Origin: Alcaligenes faecalis
Lineage (GTDB): Bacteria; Pseudomonadota; Gammaproteobacteria; Burkholderiales; Burkholderiaceae_B
Direction of reading: 5' to 3'
NCBI RefSeq assembly: GCF_041521385.1
Contig: NZ_CP168006.1
Location: 310,001 to 374,000, forward strand
Length of the DNA: 64,000 bases
A model generated the notes under the pieces. That model ran no database searches, was not told where the DNA came from, and saw only the letters and a program-made list of their open reading frames with translations. Both the position numbers and the translations under genes were made by a program. Below, in pieces: positions 22,739 through 33,427 of the stretch (position 1 is the stretch's first letter; each line of letters starts with the position of its first letter).

Positions 22739-25591
22739 ATGACCAACTCATCCGCAACGACCTCCGACGAGCAATTATCCAAGAGCTTTGAACCCCAGGA
22801 AATCGAAACGCGCTGGTACGCGCGCTGGGAGCAAGCCGACCTTTTCAAGGGGGGCCAACACGTCCAGCCCTTGGGTGATCACCAGTCCGAACCCTTTGTG
22901 ATCCAGTCCCCACCGCCAAACGTCACCGGGACTTTGCACATGGGCCACGCCTTTAATCAGACCATCATGGATGGCCTGACGCGCTACCACCGCATGAAAG
23001 GCGACGATACGGTCTACATTCCCGGCACCGACCACGCCGGGATTGCCACCCAGATCATTGTGGAACGCCAGCTTGATGCCCAGAACATCAGCCGCCACGA
23101 CCTGGGCCGCGAGAAATTCCTGGAAAAAGTCTGGGAGTGGAAAGAGAAGTCGGGCAATACCATTACCGGCCAGTTCCGTCGCCTGGGCGCATCCTGTGAC
23201 TGGAGCCGCGAATATTTCACCATGGACGACAATCTGTCTCGTGGTGTGCTGGAAACTTTTGTCCGCCTGTACGAGCAAGGCCTGATTTACCGCGGCAAGC
23301 GCCTGGTGAACTGGGACCCCGTGCTGGGCACCGCCGTATCCGATCTGGAAGTGGTCAGCGAGGAAGAAGACGGCCATCTGTGGGAAATCCGTTACCCGCT
23401 GACCACACCTCAAGGCGGTCTGACCCACCTGACGGTGGCCACCACCCGTCCGGAAACCATGCTGGGCGACGTTGCCCTGATGGTACATCCCGAAGACGAA
23501 CGCTATATCGGCTTGATCGGTCAAACCGTGACCCTGCCCCTGGTAGGCCGCTCCATCCCGATCATTGCAGACGACTACGTAGACCCGGCCTTTGGTACCG
23601 GCGTAGTGAAGGTAACTCCGGCCCACGACTTCAATGACTACGCCGTTGGCCAACGCCACGGCCTGGAAATGATCAGCATCCTGACGCTGGATGCCCATAT
23701 TGCCGACACCGCTCCCGAAGCCTACCAAGGCCTGGAGCGCTTTGCTGCGCGCAAGCAAATCGTGGCCGACCTGGAAGCCCAGGGCCTGCTTAAAGCGGTC
23801 AAACCCCACAAGCTGATGGTGCCACGCGGCGACCGTACCAATACGGTCATCGAACCCATGCTGACCGACCAGTGGTTTGTGGCCATGAGCAAGCCTGCTC
23901 CGGAAGATTCTCTGCACCCTGGCAAAAGCATCACCCAGGTTGCCCTGGACGTGGTGGCCGATGGCCGTGTGCGCTTCTACCCTGACAACTGGTCCAATAC
24001 CTACAACCAGTGGCTGAACAATATTCAGGATTGGTGTATTTCCCGTCAACTGTGGTGGGGTCACCAGATTCCCGCCTGGTACGCCGAAGACGGCAGCCTG
24101 TTTGTCGCCCACTCCGAAGAGGACGCCCTGGAACAAGCCCGCGCCGCTGGCGTGACCGGCCCACTGCGCCGTGACGAGGACGTGCTGGACACCTGGTTCT
24201 CCTCCGCCCTGGTGCCCTTCACCGATCTGGGCTGGCCTGAAGAAACCCCGGATCTGGCCCGTTACCTGCCCTCCAGCGTGCTGGTCACAGGTTTCGACAT
24301 TATTTTCTTCTGGGTGGCCCGCATGGTCATGATGAGCATGCACCTGACCGGCCGCGTTCCGTTCAACACCGTCTATGTTCACGGGCTGGTGTGCGATATG
24401 GAAGGCAAGAAAATGAGCAAATCCAAGGGCAATACCATTGACCCGGTGGATTTGATCGACGGCATCGATCTGGAAAGTCTGGTACACAAGCGCACCTTTG
24501 GCCTGATGAACCCCAAGCAGGCGCAAGGCATCACCAAACGCACCAAGAAAGATTATCCCGACGGCATCCCCGCCTTCGGTACGGACGCACTGCGCTTTAC
24601 CATGGCCGCCTACGCCACACTGGGCCGCAACATCAACTTCGACATGAAGCGTTGCGAAGGCTACCGCAACTTCTGCAACAAGCTGTGGAACGCCACCCGC
24701 TTTGTGCTGATGAACACCGAAGGTCATGAACTGCACACCGACGCGCCCGCCGAACTGAGCTTTGCGGATCGCTGGATCATCAGCCTGTTGCAAGGCCTCG
24801 AACAGGATGCCGAGCGCGGTTTTGCCGACTACCGTTTCGACAACGTTGCCAATGCCATCTACCATTTTGTGTGGGACGAGTACTGCGACTGGTACCTGGA
24901 ACTGGCCAAGACCCAGATCCAGAACGGCACGCCCGAGCAGCAACTGGGCACCCGTCGCACCCTGATCCGTGTGCTGGAAGTAGTGCTGCGCGTTGCGCAC
25001 CCCATCATCCCGTTCATTACGGAAGAGCTGTGGCAGAAAGTTTCGGTGGTAGCCGGCAAACGTGCCGCCAATGAAACTGCCAGCATTTCGGTCCAGCCCT
25101 ACCCTATCGCCAACCCGGCTGCCATTGACGAACAAGCCCAGGCCCAGGCTACAGAACTGAAAGCCCAAGTGGACGCCATCCGTGCCCTGCGCGGCGAAAT
25201 GAACATTTCCCCCGCTCAGCGCGTACCGCTGGTTGCCCAAGGCAATGCCGAAACCCTAAAAGCCAACAGCCCGTATCTGGCTGCGTTGGGCAAGCTGGAA
25301 AGCGTGGAAATTGTCGATCAGTTGCCTACCGATGCAGGCGCACCGGTACAAGTGATCGGCACCACGCAACTGATGCTGCACGTAGAGATTGACGTGGAAG
25401 CGGAGCGTATCCGCCTGTCCAAGGAAATTGAACGCCTGCAAGGCGAAATCAGCAAGGCCGAAACCAAACTGGGCAACGCCAGTTTTGTGGAACGTGCCCC
25501 AGCCGCCGTAGTGGAACAGGAACGACAGCGCGTCATTCAGTTTGGCGAAACCCTGGCTAAAGTCCAGCAGCAATTTGCTCGCTTGAACTAA
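22739..25591 (+). CDS. valS: Valine--tRNA ligase
   Basis: Class Ia synthetase charging tRNA-Val, with editing of misactivated threonine. The 950 residues show the HIGH-type motif HMGH in [15 protein letters not shown] (about 58-72), the CP1 editing domain ([13 protein letters not shown]), the KMSKS motif in [10 protein letters not shown], the anticodon-binding domain and a C-terminal coiled-coil tRNA-binding arm (about 885-950). Monocistronic: divergent from ndk and followed by a clear terminator. GGGGCAGG lies rather far from the ATG, so the ribosome-binding site is weak. Confidence 0.98.
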   Translation: MTNSSATTSDEQLSKSFEPQEIETRWYARWEQADLFKGGQHVQPLGDHQSEPFVIQSPPPNVTGTLHMGHAFNQTIMDGLTRYHRMKGDDTVYIPGTDHAGIATQIIVERQLDAQNISRHDLGREKFLEKVWEWKEKSGNTITGQFRRLGASCDWSREYFTMDDNLSRGVLETFVRLYEQGLIYRGKRLVNWDPVLGTAVSDLEVVSEEEDGHLWEIRYPLTTPQGGLTHLTVATTRPETMLGDVALMVHPEDERYIGLIGQTVTLPLVGRSIPIIADDYVDPAFGTGVVKVTPAHDFNDYAVGQRHGLEMISILTLDAHIADTAPEAYQGLERFAARKQIVADLEAQGLLKAVKPHKLMVPRGDRTNTVIEPMLTDQWFVAMSKPAPEDSLHPGKSITQVALDVVADGRVRFYPDNWSNTYNQWLNNIQDWCISRQLWWGHQIPAWYAEDGSLFVAHSEEDALEQARAAGVTGPLRRDEDVLDTWFSSALVPFTDLGWPEETPDLARYLPSSVLVTGFDIIFFWVARMVMMSMHLTGRVPFNTVYVHGLVCDMEGKKMSKSKGNTIDPVDLIDGIDLESLVHKRTFGLMNPKQAQGITKRTKKDYPDGIPAFGTDALRFTMAAYATLGRNINFDMKRCEGYRNFCNKLWNATRFVLMNTEGHELHTDAPAELSFADRWIISLLQGLEQDAERGFADYRFDNVANAIYHFVWDEYCDWYLELAKTQIQNGTPEQQLGTRRTLIRVLEVVLRVAHPIIPFITEELWQKVSVVAGKRAANETASISVQPYPIANPAAIDEQAQAQATELKAQVDAIRALRGEMNISPAQRVPLVAQGNAETLKANSPYLAALGKLESVEIVDQLPTDAGAPVQVIGTTQLMLHVEIDVEAERIRLSKEIERLQGEISKAETKLGNASFVERAPAAVVEQERQRVIQFGETLAKVQQQFARLN

Positions 25592-25627
25592 GGGCCGCCC
25601 AACACAAAAAACTGGCTCTAACGAACT

Positions 25628-25672
25628 ACACCCCAAAGATTGGAGGCCCATCCAAGCTTTGGGGTGTTTTTA
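25628..25672 (+). terminator. Intrinsic terminator of valS
   Basis: Perfect 11-base arms ACACCCCAAAG (25628-25638) and CTTTGGGGTGT (25657-25667) are followed by TTTTTAT, 37 bases beyond the valS stop. Confidence 0.92.
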
Positions 25673-25739
25673 TAACGAAGCAGGATAGATAGCTCAAACT
25701 GGCTGCATCATGGCACAGCCGTGCCCGACAAGAACATGC

Positions 25740-26588
25740 TCAGTCCCGACTGGCCTCAAGACCGTACATCAAAGGGATGCAAGCCTGGCCGTCGGGCGCA
25801 TACATTCGCCGCCCCGGGCCCTCATGCATCTGCTTAAAACCCTTCCAGCCATTGGAATAAGGATATTCTTCCAATTTTCGCAAACGCAAACCGGCCTCCA
25901 GCAAGACACCAACAAGTTTAGCCAGGCCCCAACCAAACTCCACACTGGGGTGCGGGTTCTCAAACTCCTGCACACCTTCAGTTTTGCCTGAAAGCAGCAA
26001 CCCTTCGCCTGATTCCGCCACGTAATCACCCACCCCTTCCGGGAACACCATAGGCTGGTTATTGAAATAATCGTATTTCAACGCCCAGTGCTCATCAAAA
26101 CAAAGCGCAAAGGGGTGGAACTCCACCAGCACCAAACGCCCCCCAGGTTTCAAAACAGACGCGACGCCCTGCGCCCACGCTTTTAAATCCGGCAACCAAC
26201 ACAAGACACCATAGCTACTGAATACAATATCGTATTGCAGGCCCTGACTGGCAGCCTGCCTCAACCACTGCACCACCTCTTCCCGATGAAACGCGGCCGG
26301 AATACCCGTATCCCGAGACAGAGCCGTCGCAAAGGAAATCGCCTCATCCGCGATATCAACCCCAGTCACAAGTGCCCCACGCATGGCCAAACTCAAGCTA
26401 TCCTGCCCGCAATTGCACTGCAAATGCAGCAGGGAGTGCCCCTTGAGCTCACCGAGCAGCTCCAGCTCCTCTGGAAACAAGGTAGAACCACCACGGCGAA
26501 AAAACTGAGCCTGATCCCCTTTATGGCTATTGTGAGCCAGTGTTGCCGCATTCCAGGACTGGCGATTTTGTTGCTCAACTTTACTCAT
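25740..26588 (-). CDS. Class I SAM-dependent methyltransferase
   Basis: The 282 residues fit a Rossmann-type methyltransferase: motif I LHLQCNCGQDSLSLA (54-68, an unusual CNCG in place of the common GxGxG), the acidic residue Asp78 in TGVDIADEAI, and a post-motif LKPGGRLVLVEFHP. The C-terminal third is family-specific and has no known substrate signature. The start at 26588 has a strong GAGGGGG; the ten codons upstream are unlikely. It lies 73 bases after trmD on the same strand, where E. coli has rplS. The substrate is unknown. Confidence 0.8.
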   Translation of the reverse strand: MSKVEQQNRQSWNAATLAHNSHKGDQAQFFRRGGSTLFPEELELLGELKGHSLLHLQCNCGQDSLSLAMRGALVTGVDIADEAISFATALSRDTGIPAAFHREEVVQWLRQAASQGLQYDIVFSSYGVLCWLPDLKAWAQGVASVLKPGGRLVLVEFHPFALCFDEHWALKYDYFNNQPMVFPEGVGDYVAESGEGLLLSGKTEGVQEFENPHPSVEFGWGLAKLVGVLLEAGLRLRKLEEYPYSNGWKGFKQMHEGPGRRMYAPDGQACIPLMYGLEASRD

Positions 26589-26661
26589 ATCCCCCTCATG
26601 GGCCACCCTAAGCTGCACACCGTCAGATTACTTGCCCAATGCGGCACCCATCCCAAGCCAC

Positions 26662-27423
26662 TTATGGCACGCCCCCGTCATCCAGCGAGGCCAGGAAACG
26701 CTCATCTGCCTTGCTCAGCTCACCCCGATGACGGGCCTGTTCGATCAACTCCGGGCGCCGCAAAGCGGTCAAACGCAAAGACTGCTCACGCCGCCATGCC
26801 TGAATGCGGCCATGATGACCGGACATCAAAACCTCAGGCACCGCCTGATCACGGTATATCTCGGGACGGGTGTAATGAGGACTATCCAGCAAGCCGCTAT
26901 TGTCAGCATGAAAAGAGTCCTGACGAGCTGAATCAGCATCATTCAGCACGCCGGGCAAGAGCCGAATCACGCTATCAATAATCGCCAGTGATGCTATTTC
27001 ACCGCCAGACAGCACAAAGTCACCCAAAGACAGTTCCTGAGTGATACGCGCATCAATAAAGCGTTGATCGATACCCTCATAGCGACCGCAAACCAGAACC
27101 GCACCAGGGCCTTGAGCCAGTTCTTGAGCCACCGTCTGATCAAAACGTCGCCCTGTAGGACTCAGCAAAATCACTTCCGGACTATCGCTACGATCAGCCA
27201 AAGCCTGATCCAGGGCATCATTCAAGGGCTCAGCCAGCATTACCATGCCAGGGCCGCCGCCATAAGGACGATCGTCTACGGTACGGTGTACATCGGTGGT
27301 GTAGTCGCGCGGATTCCAGGTCCGCATCTGCCAGATGCCCTGTTTGTGCGCACGGCCAGTAACACCAGCCTCGCTGACCACATCAAACATGTCCGGAAAC
27401 AGGGTCAGGGCATCAAATCGCAT
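26662..27423 (-). CDS. trmD: tRNA (guanine-N1)-methyltransferase TrmD
   Basis: Methylates G37 of tRNAs next to the anticodon, preventing frameshifts. The 253 residues belong to the SPOUT class: [11 protein letters not shown], the SAM-binding knot segment [10 protein letters not shown], and [20 protein letters not shown] with the invariant GGE. It is the last recognisable gene of rpsP-rimM-trmD. rplS, which follows trmD in E. coli, is not here. Confidence 0.97.
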   Translation of the reverse strand: MRFDALTLFPDMFDVVSEAGVTGRAHKQGIWQMRTWNPRDYTTDVHRTVDDRPYGGGPGMVMLAEPLNDALDQALADRSDSPEVILLSPTGRRFDQTVAQELAQGPGAVLVCGRYEGIDQRFIDARITQELSLGDFVLSGGEIASLAIIDSVIRLLPGVLNDADSARQDSFHADNSGLLDSPHYTRPEIYRDQAVPEVLMSGHHGRIQAWRREQSLRLTALRRPELIEQARHRGELSKADERFLASLDDGGVP

Positions 27424-27511
27424 GAGGACTCGGCAAGAGAAAAAAGCAGATACGCGTTACAAACTCCGACCGGTCGGGCCAGAACAATGCGCGTACGCAG
27501 GATTGAAACGA

Positions 27512-28111
27512 TCAAATCGCCCAGTGGCTGTGCAGTTCGCGGGCGGACATATCCACCGTATGCACAATGGCTTGCACAAAGGGAACCAGCTCTTCCAGCG
27601 GCCTGCCCTGCTCGTCTTTTACAGGCGTAAAGACACCTTCGACATCCCAGGAACCACGATGCACGACCAAAATGGAATGGGCACCGTTATCCAGTACTTC
27701 CACCACTTTGCCCAAGCTTTCAGGCTGGCCGTCTTGCTCGCCAAAGAAGCGACAACCGATCAGATCGACCCAATAAAATTCATCTTCGTCCGCTTTAGGA
27801 AAAGCGGCACGGGATACCCAAACGGTATGCCCCTTGAGAGCTTGAGCCAGCTCTCGATTATCCAGACCTTCAAACTGCGCCACGATGGTTGCACCATGCT
27901 GCTTTGCGGCTTGTATTTGTCTGGGTGACGTAGACGCAAAAACGCCCGCCTGAGATTCAGGCCGGGGCGTTTTTAACCACCACGTTTTTGCATTCAGCAG
28001 CGCCTTGGTCTGCATGGAGTGCGGCTGGATTTTGACCCAACCACGCACACCATAAGCGGAAACAATACGACCGAGCTCAACAAGGTCAGCAGGAATCGCG
28101 GGTTGCTTCAC
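27512..28111 (-). CDS. rimM: 16S rRNA processing protein RimM
   Basis: Assembly factor for the 30S head that binds S19. The 199 residues have an N-terminal RimM beta-barrel (ELGRIVSAYGVRGWVKIQPHS) and a C-terminal PRC barrel (EFYWVDLIGCRFFGE through LVPFVQAIVHTVDM). It is somewhat longer than the 182 of E. coli. An insert around residues 45-60 (TPRPESQAGVFAS) coincides with a terminator-shaped inverted repeat in the DNA at 27939-27975. Between rpsP and trmD, with gaps of 33 and 88 bases. Confidence 0.95.
   Translation of the reverse strand: MKQPAIPADLVELGRIVSAYGVRGWVKIQPHSMQTKALLNAKTWWLKTPRPESQAGVFASTSPRQIQAAKQHGATIVAQFEGLDNRELAQALKGHTVWVSRAAFPKADEDEFYWVDLIGCRFFGEQDGQPESLGKVVEVLDNGAHSILVVHRGSWDVEGVFTPVKDEQGRPLEELVPFVQAIVHTVDMSARELHSHWAI
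27939..27975. terminator. Terminator-like hairpin inside rimM
   Basis: On the minus strand AAAAACGCCC (27966-27975) pairs with GGGCGTTTTT (27939-27948) over ten bases, and inside this GCCTGA pairs with TCAGGC around a three-base loop; a two-base bulge separates the two stems. A-tract and T-tract give it the full shape of an intrinsic terminator on both strands, yet it is entirely within the rimM coding sequence (codons about 46-58). Confidence 0.7.
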
Positions 28112-28144
28112 ACTAGACGCTACTAAAAAAACAGGCGAATCAAC

Positions 28145-28405
28145 TTAGGCAGCCGAAGCAACCTTAGCCGAGTATTCTTTCAACAGGCGAGCCACAGCAG
28201 GCGAAACCTGTGCACCGTTGTCGGTGAAGTGCTTAACGCGATCCATTTGCAGACGCAGGTTTTCATGACCTTCGCCAGCGACGGGGTTGTAAAAACCCAG
28301 ACGTTCGATGAAGCGACCATCACGGCGTTGGCTCGCCTCGGCGGCTACTACGTTGTAAAAAGGACGCTTTTTGGAGCCACCACGGGCCAAGCGAATTACC
28401 ACCAT
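28145..28405 (-). CDS. rpsP: 30S ribosomal protein S16
   Basis: Small-subunit assembly protein. The 86 residues carry the S16 signature [20 protein letters not shown] at the start, followed by [14 protein letters not shown]. First gene of rpsP-rimM-trmD. A 136-base gap separates it from the TusA-like gene upstream; the promoter should lie there, but I see no strong consensus. Confidence 0.97.
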   Translation of the reverse strand: MVVIRLARGGSKKRPFYNVVAAEASQRRDGRFIERLGFYNPVAGEGHENLRLQMDRVKHFTDNGAQVSPAVARLLKEYSAKVASAA

Positions 28406-28531
28406 TGATAATCCCTTTATTGTGTAAGGTAAACAAAAAATTCTAGCACTATTCCGGCAAGCATGCCAAAAGTAACACGCTAAGATAGCAGATTCAGTGC
28501 TAGATACGCAACAGACAAAGCAGTATTCTAC

Positions 28532-28553
28532 CGCCGTCGGCTTAACGACGGCG
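28532..28553 (-). other. Hairpin spanning the stop codon of the TusA-like gene
   Basis: CGCCGTCG (minus-strand arm, 28546-28553) and CGACGGCG (28532-28539) form a perfect eight-base stem whose six-base loop holds the TAA stop. There is no T-run after it on the minus strand. It may mark the transcript 3' end or affect stop-codon events. Confidence 0.5.
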
Positions 28554-28796
28554 TAAAAAATGCAGAGTTTTTTCGGCTTGCTGGTGTTGAGCCAACAGTT
28601 CGTTGCCAGTTTGGCGACAAAAAGCCTGAAAATCTTGAATGGCGTGCTGATCGGTCGTGATGACCTTCAACACTTGCCCGGACTCCAACTGCGCCAAGGC
28701 TTTCTTGGCACGCAAGATGGGCAAGGGGCATTTCAGCCCGCTTGCATCTACCTGCAGGTCGCTGCTGGGCAAAGCGCCGGTCTCGGGCATCGTCAT
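28542..28796 (-). CDS. TusA/SirA-family sulfur carrier protein
   Basis: Small sulfur-relay protein of 84 residues. The CPxP motif (Cys23-Pro-Leu-Pro26) in [17 protein letters not shown] is the sulfur-accepting site, and the two-layer alpha/beta fold pattern of the family follows. The start codon shares one base with the alaS stop (TAATG), so it is translationally coupled to alaS. It may supply sulfur for tRNA thiolation, as TusA does in E. coli, or another thiol transfer; which one cannot be told. It is not adjacent to other tus genes. Confidence 0.88.
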   Translation of the reverse strand: MTMPETGALPSSDLQVDASGLKCPLPILRAKKALAQLESGQVLKVITTDQHAIQDFQAFCRQTGNELLAQHQQAEKTLHFLRRR

Positions 28797-31423
28797 TACG
28801 CACCCAACTTGCTTTGTACCCAGGCCTGCACGGAGGCATTGGCCTGTGGCAAGACGCTGGCATCGGTACCACCACCCATGGCCATCTCAGGACGGCCACC
28901 GCCCTTCCCGCCCATTTGCGAGGCCACAAAGCCCACCAGATCACCCGCCTTGACCTTGGAGGTCAGGTCAGGCGTCACGCCTGCCACCAGGCTGACTTTG
29001 CCGTCCGCCACGATAGACAGCAAAATCACGGCAGACTGCAGCTTGTTCTTCAACTGATCGGCCATTTCGCGCAGGGCTTTGGCTTCCACACCTTGCAACG
29101 TGGCCACCAGCAGGCGGCTGCTTTCATTCAACGGAACAGCCTGAGCCAGCAGATCCTGGCCTGCTGAAGCCGCCAGCTTGGATTGCATTTGTTCGCGCTC
29201 GCGCTCCAGATCCTTGATCTGACCTTGCAAGGCGCTGATACGGGCAACCAGACCTTCTGGCTGCGTACGCAGACTGGCAGAAGCGTCGTTCAACAAGCGT
29301 TCCTGGGCTTGTACCCAATGCAGGCTGTTGGTGCCGGTAATGGCTTCGACACGGCGCACGCCAGCGGCAACACCGCCTTCCGAGACAATCTTGAACAAGC
29401 CAATATCACCCGTGCGCTGAACGTGCGTCCCACCGCACAGCTCGCGCGAGAAACCGATGTCCAGCACACGCACTTCATCACCGTACTTTTCACCAAACAA
29501 AGCCATGGCACCGCCGCTGACAGCGTCGTCAAACGACATTAGTTGAGCTTGCACGGCCTGGTTAGCCAGAACCTGCTCGTTCACGATGGCTTCGACCTGA
29601 GCGATTTGCTCGGCTGTCATGGCGGCATCGTGCGCAAAGTCAAAACGAGTCTTTTCGGCGTCCACCAAGGAGCCGCGCTGTTGAACGTGACCGCCCAGCA
29701 CCTGACGCAAGGCCTTGTGCATCAAGTGCGTGGCCGAGTGGTTACGGATCACACGCTCACGACGCTCGGTATCCACCTGGGCTTGAACAGTCTGGCCCAC
29801 GGTCAACGTGCCAGCGTTCAGTACACCTTGGTGACCGAAAACCTGATTGGAAATCTTTTGGGTATCTTGAACGTCAAAGGACAGCCCTGTGGCGTCGCTC
29901 AAGACACCGGCATCACCCACCTGACCGCCGGATTCGGCGTAGAAAGGGGTGGCGTCCAGAACCACGACTGCTTGCTGGCCCTGGGCCACGGACGGCACCG
30001 AGGTGCCGTCCACATACAAGGCGGTAACCGTGCCGCTGCCTTCCAGGGTGGTGTAACCATCAAAGCGGGTTTGCACGCCGGAATAGCTCAGGCCTTCGGC
30101 TGTTTTGAACTTGCCCGAAGCACGGGCCATCTGACGCTGGTTTTCCATGGCGACGTCAAAACCGTCCAGATCGACCTCTATGCCACGCTCGCGGCAGATG
30201 TCGGCGGTCAAGTCCACCGGGAAGCCATAGGTGTCGTACAAGGTGAACAGCGTCTGGCCGTCCAGCTTGGCATTCTCTGGCAGGTTGGCCAAAGCGCCTT
30301 CCAGAATACGCATGCCGTTTTCCAGCGTTTCGCTGAAACGCTCTTCTTCCTGACGCAACACTTGCTCGATACGCTCGCGCTGGCTAAGCAGCTCGGGGTA
30401 GGCTTCGCCCATGGTCAAGCCCAGGTCCTGCACCAAACGGTAGAAGAACAAGCCCTTCTGACCCAGCTTGTGACCGTGACGCAAGGCACGGCGAATAATA
30501 CGGCGCAGCACATAGCCACGGCCTTCATTGCTGGGGATGACCCCGTCAATGATCAAGAAGCTGCAAGCACGAATATGATCCGCAATCACCTTGAGCGAGT
30601 TGTTGCTCAGGTCGCTGGTCTTGGTTTCGCGTGCGGCGGCCTGAATCAGGGATTGGAACAGGTCGATTTCGTAGTTGGAGTGCACGTGCTGCAGCACAGC
30701 CGAAATACGCTCCAGGCCCATGCCGGTGTCCACACAAGGCTTGGGCAGTGGTGTCATGGTACCGTCGGCGGAACGCTCGAACTGCATGAACACCAGGTTC
30801 CAGACTTCAATGTAGCGGTCGCCGTCTTCCTCAGGCGATCCGGGAGGGCCACCCCAGACGTCGGCGCCGTGATCGTAGAAAATTTCCGAGCAAGGGCCAC
30901 AGGGGCCGGTATCGGCCATCTGCCAGAAGTTGTCCGAGTTGTAGCGTACGCCGCCCTTGTCACCGATGCGGATAATGCGTTCTTTGGGTACACCAATTTC
31001 CGAGGCCCAGATATCGTAGGCTTCATCATCCTCTTGGTAGACGGTAACCCAGAGTTTTTCGGCAGGCAGCTTGTAAACCGTCGTCAGCAGTTCCCAGGCA
31101 TAGCGAATGGCGTCTTGCTTGAAGTAGTCACCAAAGCTGAAGTTGCCCAGCATTTCAAAAAAGGTGTGGTGGCGGGCGGTGTAGCCTACGTTTTCCAGGT
31201 CATTGTGCTTGCCACCGGCACGAACACAACGCTGAGAGCTGGTGGCCCGCTTGTAAGGGCGGGTTTCCTTGCCCGTGAACACATCTTTGAACTGCACCAT
31301 CCCTGCGTTGGTAAACAGCAAGGTAGGGTCATTGCCTGGCACCAGCGAAGCCGAGGAAACGATGTGGTGTCCCTTGGATTCAAAAAAAGAAAGAAACTTC
31401 TGACGAATTTCTGAGGTTTTCAT
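28796..31423 (-). CDS. alaS: Alanine--tRNA ligase
   Basis: Class II synthetase charging tRNA-Ala with a built-in editing domain. The 875 residues include the catalytic core ([32 protein letters not shown]), the editing site [11 protein letters not shown] and [11 protein letters not shown] with its metal-binding Cys and His, and the C-terminal oligomerisation/C-Ala domain ([16 protein letters not shown]). The ATG at 31423 starts [14 protein letters not shown], the family N-terminus; a TTG three codons upstream is unlikely. No strong ribosome-binding site is visible. Confidence 0.98.
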   Translation of the reverse strand: MKTSEIRQKFLSFFESKGHHIVSSASLVPGNDPTLLFTNAGMVQFKDVFTGKETRPYKRATSSQRCVRAGGKHNDLENVGYTARHHTFFEMLGNFSFGDYFKQDAIRYAWELLTTVYKLPAEKLWVTVYQEDDEAYDIWASEIGVPKERIIRIGDKGGVRYNSDNFWQMADTGPCGPCSEIFYDHGADVWGGPPGSPEEDGDRYIEVWNLVFMQFERSADGTMTPLPKPCVDTGMGLERISAVLQHVHSNYEIDLFQSLIQAAARETKTSDLSNNSLKVIADHIRACSFLIIDGVIPSNEGRGYVLRRIIRRALRHGHKLGQKGLFFYRLVQDLGLTMGEAYPELLSQRERIEQVLRQEEERFSETLENGMRILEGALANLPENAKLDGQTLFTLYDTYGFPVDLTADICRERGIEVDLDGFDVAMENQRQMARASGKFKTAEGLSYSGVQTRFDGYTTLEGSGTVTALYVDGTSVPSVAQGQQAVVVLDATPFYAESGGQVGDAGVLSDATGLSFDVQDTQKISNQVFGHQGVLNAGTLTVGQTVQAQVDTERRERVIRNHSATHLMHKALRQVLGGHVQQRGSLVDAEKTRFDFAHDAAMTAEQIAQVEAIVNEQVLANQAVQAQLMSFDDAVSGGAMALFGEKYGDEVRVLDIGFSRELCGGTHVQRTGDIGLFKIVSEGGVAAGVRRVEAITGTNSLHWVQAQERLLNDASASLRTQPEGLVARISALQGQIKDLEREREQMQSKLAASAGQDLLAQAVPLNESSRLLVATLQGVEAKALREMADQLKNKLQSAVILLSIVADGKVSLVAGVTPDLTSKVKAGDLVGFVASQMGGKGGGRPEMAMGGGTDASVLPQANASVQAWVQSKLGA

Positions 31424-31603
31424 TACATGCAACGCGATGGAAAATTTAACTGCCTATTATAAGACGATCAGCCTTGCAGCCCATGCGCGCGCTGCGCTGG
31501 CACAACACCTGCCGCCCCGGCAAAGCAGTGAGAAGCCAGGACGCCACACTCCCTTTACGAGCGGCTGCGTAAGCGTCAGATAGTACTGTTTTCAGCGGGT
31601 AGA

Positions 31604-31636
31604 AACAACAATTCCGACCCTGGCGAGTCGGAATGT
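31604..31636 (-). terminator. Intrinsic terminator of puuE
   Basis: ATTCCGAC arms at 31613-31620 and 31629-31636 form a perfect eight-base stem followed on the minus strand by TTGTTGTTT. It lies 72 bases past the puuE stop, in the 284-base gap before alaS, which holds nothing else I recognise. Confidence 0.65.
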
Positions 31637-31707
31637 GGGTGCGTCCTGCTCAGATTCAGGATGCCGTCTTGTGAGGCCAGAAGGCGGGAGCCCTGGCCCT
31701 GCCCCAG

Positions 31708-32640
31708 TCAGGCCTTGGGCTGATAAGGATGGTGCTCAGCCCAGTGGCGAGCAATATCCACACGACGGCATACCCAGACCCGCTCGTGCGATTGCACATA
31801 ATCCAGGAAGCGTTGCAAAGCGCGGAAGCGGCCAGGACGGCCGATCAGACGGCAATGCAAACCGATGGACAGCATCTTGGGAGCCTCTTCACCTTCTTCG
31901 TAGAGCACGTCAAATGCGTCTTTCAGGTAGGAAAAGAAATGATCGCCGGTGTTGAAACCCTGAGGAGCCGCAAAGCGCATGTCATTGCTGTCCAGGGTAT
32001 AAGGCACGATCAATTGCGGCTTGACCGTATTGTCGCTGAGCTGAACCTCGGCCCAGAACGGCAGATCATCACCGTAGTAATCGGAGCTGTACAGGAACTG
32101 GCCCTCTTCGGCCACCAGACGCAAGGTATTCGGGCTATCGCGGCCGGTGTACCAGCCTTCGGGGTGGTGGCCCAGCAAGTCCGTCAGCACTTTCACGCAC
32201 TGGCGCATATGCTCACGCTCGACTTCTTCGGACACGTTCTGGTAATGAATCCAGCGGTAGCCATGGCAAGCAATCTCATGACCCAGGCGCACGAACTCCT
32301 GTGCCAGCTCGGGATGACGCTCCAGCGCCATGCCCACCCCAAACACGGTCATGGGCAGGCCACGCTTTTCAAACTCGTTCAGAATCCGCCAGACACCGGC
32401 ACGCGAGCCGTATTCGTAAATGGATTCCATGGACAGGTGACGGTCCGGGTAAGCCGCCGCACCAATAATTTCGGACAGGAACTGTTCAGAGCCCGGGTCA
32501 CCGTGCAGGACGCAATTCTCGCCGCCTTCTTCATAGTTCAAGACAAACTGCACCGCAATGCGCGCCCGATCAGGCCATTGTGCATGGGGCACGTTTTTAC
32601 CGTAACCGACCAGGTCACGAGGGTACTTGTTCAAGGACAT
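31708..32640 (-). CDS. puuE: Allantoinase PuuE (polysaccharide deacetylase family)
   Basis: Cofactor-light allantoinase of the NodB-like deacetylase fold that hydrolyses allantoin to allantoate in urate catabolism. The 310 residues show the PuuE-type segments QFVLNYEEGGENCVLHGDPGS written here in part (NYEEGGENC), EYGSRAGVWRIL, GHEIACHGYRWIHY and GWYTGRDSPNT. The start at 32640 has GGAGACGGT directly upstream and gives MSLNKYPRDLVGYG. It lies 11 bases after the GntR regulator gene and across from uraH and puuD, which supports the assignment. Confidence 0.9.
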   Translation of the reverse strand: MSLNKYPRDLVGYGKNVPHAQWPDRARIAVQFVLNYEEGGENCVLHGDPGSEQFLSEIIGAAAYPDRHLSMESIYEYGSRAGVWRILNEFEKRGLPMTVFGVGMALERHPELAQEFVRLGHEIACHGYRWIHYQNVSEEVEREHMRQCVKVLTDLLGHHPEGWYTGRDSPNTLRLVAEEGQFLYSSDYYGDDLPFWAEVQLSDNTVKPQLIVPYTLDSNDMRFAAPQGFNTGDHFFSYLKDAFDVLYEEGEEAPKMLSIGLHCRLIGRPGRFRALQRFLDYVQSHERVWVCRRVDIARHWAEHHPYQPKA

Positions 32641-32651
32641 ACCGTCTCCGT

Positions 32652-33407
32652 TTAGCGTTTTACGCTGAGGGCCCGCCAAGGATCGGCAGCACTGCCATCA
32701 CCCGCTTCGCTCATGCGATGTTCACAATCACTTAAGTGATGATGCATAGCCAGTTGCGCGCCGTCGGCATCGCCCTGACTAAGCTTGTCCAAAATCTCTT
32801 TGTGCTCGTAAAACGAGCAAGCCTGTTCGCCCGGCGTGTCGTGATACGCAATGATGAGTGTGGTGCGCGCGCACAAGGTGTGCATCAACTCGGTCAGCTC
32901 GTCATTGCCCGCGCAGCGCGCCAGCATCACGTGAAACGCATTGGACAGGCGCAACCAACTGATGCGGTCGCCATGTTCAAAGGCGTGCTGTTCACGCTCC
33001 ACCATTTCATATAAACCAGCCAGACGCGCCGGCAGATCCGGGGAGCGGATCAGTTTTTGCAGAATCAAGGCTTCCAGATCACGCCGCAGTTCAAACACGT
33101 CCCGTGTTTGCTTGGCCGTCGGCTTCCAGACAAAAGCACCCCGATTGGGCTCAATGACCACAATCTTGTCGTGTTCGAGGGCAGCCAGCGCCGCACGAAC
33201 GGTCGCCCGCGAGCACTCGAAAATCGTGCACAGCGTGGCTTCCGTCAGTTTGGTGCCCGGTAAAAGACGCCGATCCACCACCGCATCAAAGATCTGGCTA
33301 TAAACACGCCCGACCTCGCTATCTGCCATGCCTCCCTCTAGCAGCGAGGAGGCGCTGGGCGCATGGGATTCACTCGTCATCCCCTCTTGCCGCCGTATCT
33401 GAAGCAT
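32652..33407 (-). CDS. GntR-family (FCD) regulator of the urate locus
   Basis: Transcription factor of 251 residues: N-terminal tail, winged helix-turn-helix at about 33-98 (LPGTKLTEATLCTIFECSRATVRAALAAL), and an all-helical FCD ligand domain at about 105-235 with the metal-binding type histidines (NAFHVMLARC, YEHKEIL, MHHHLSDCEHRM). It is upstream of puuE on the same strand and divergent from uraH-puuD, so it is the likely regulator of urate breakdown, with urate or allantoin-type ligands plausible. The intergenic palindrome at 33469-33480 is its likely operator. Confidence 0.88.
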   Translation of the reverse strand: MLQIRRQEGMTSESHAPSASSLLEGGMADSEVGRVYSQIFDAVVDRRLLPGTKLTEATLCTIFECSRATVRAALAALEHDKIVVIEPNRGAFVWKPTAKQTRDVFELRRDLEALILQKLIRSPDLPARLAGLYEMVEREQHAFEHGDRISWLRLSNAFHVMLARCAGNDELTELMHTLCARTTLIIAYHDTPGEQACSFYEHKEILDKLSQGDADGAQLAMHHHLSDCEHRMSEAGDGSAADPWRALSVKR

Positions 33408-33427
33408 AGAAATTCTCGTTATTGACT

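Noticed and set aside
22775..25240. An 821-codon minus-strand open frame inside valS
   Set aside because: Antisense shadow of valS, Gly/His/Gln-rich with no domain, as seen opposite other GC-rich genes here (6745-8151, 29543-31414).
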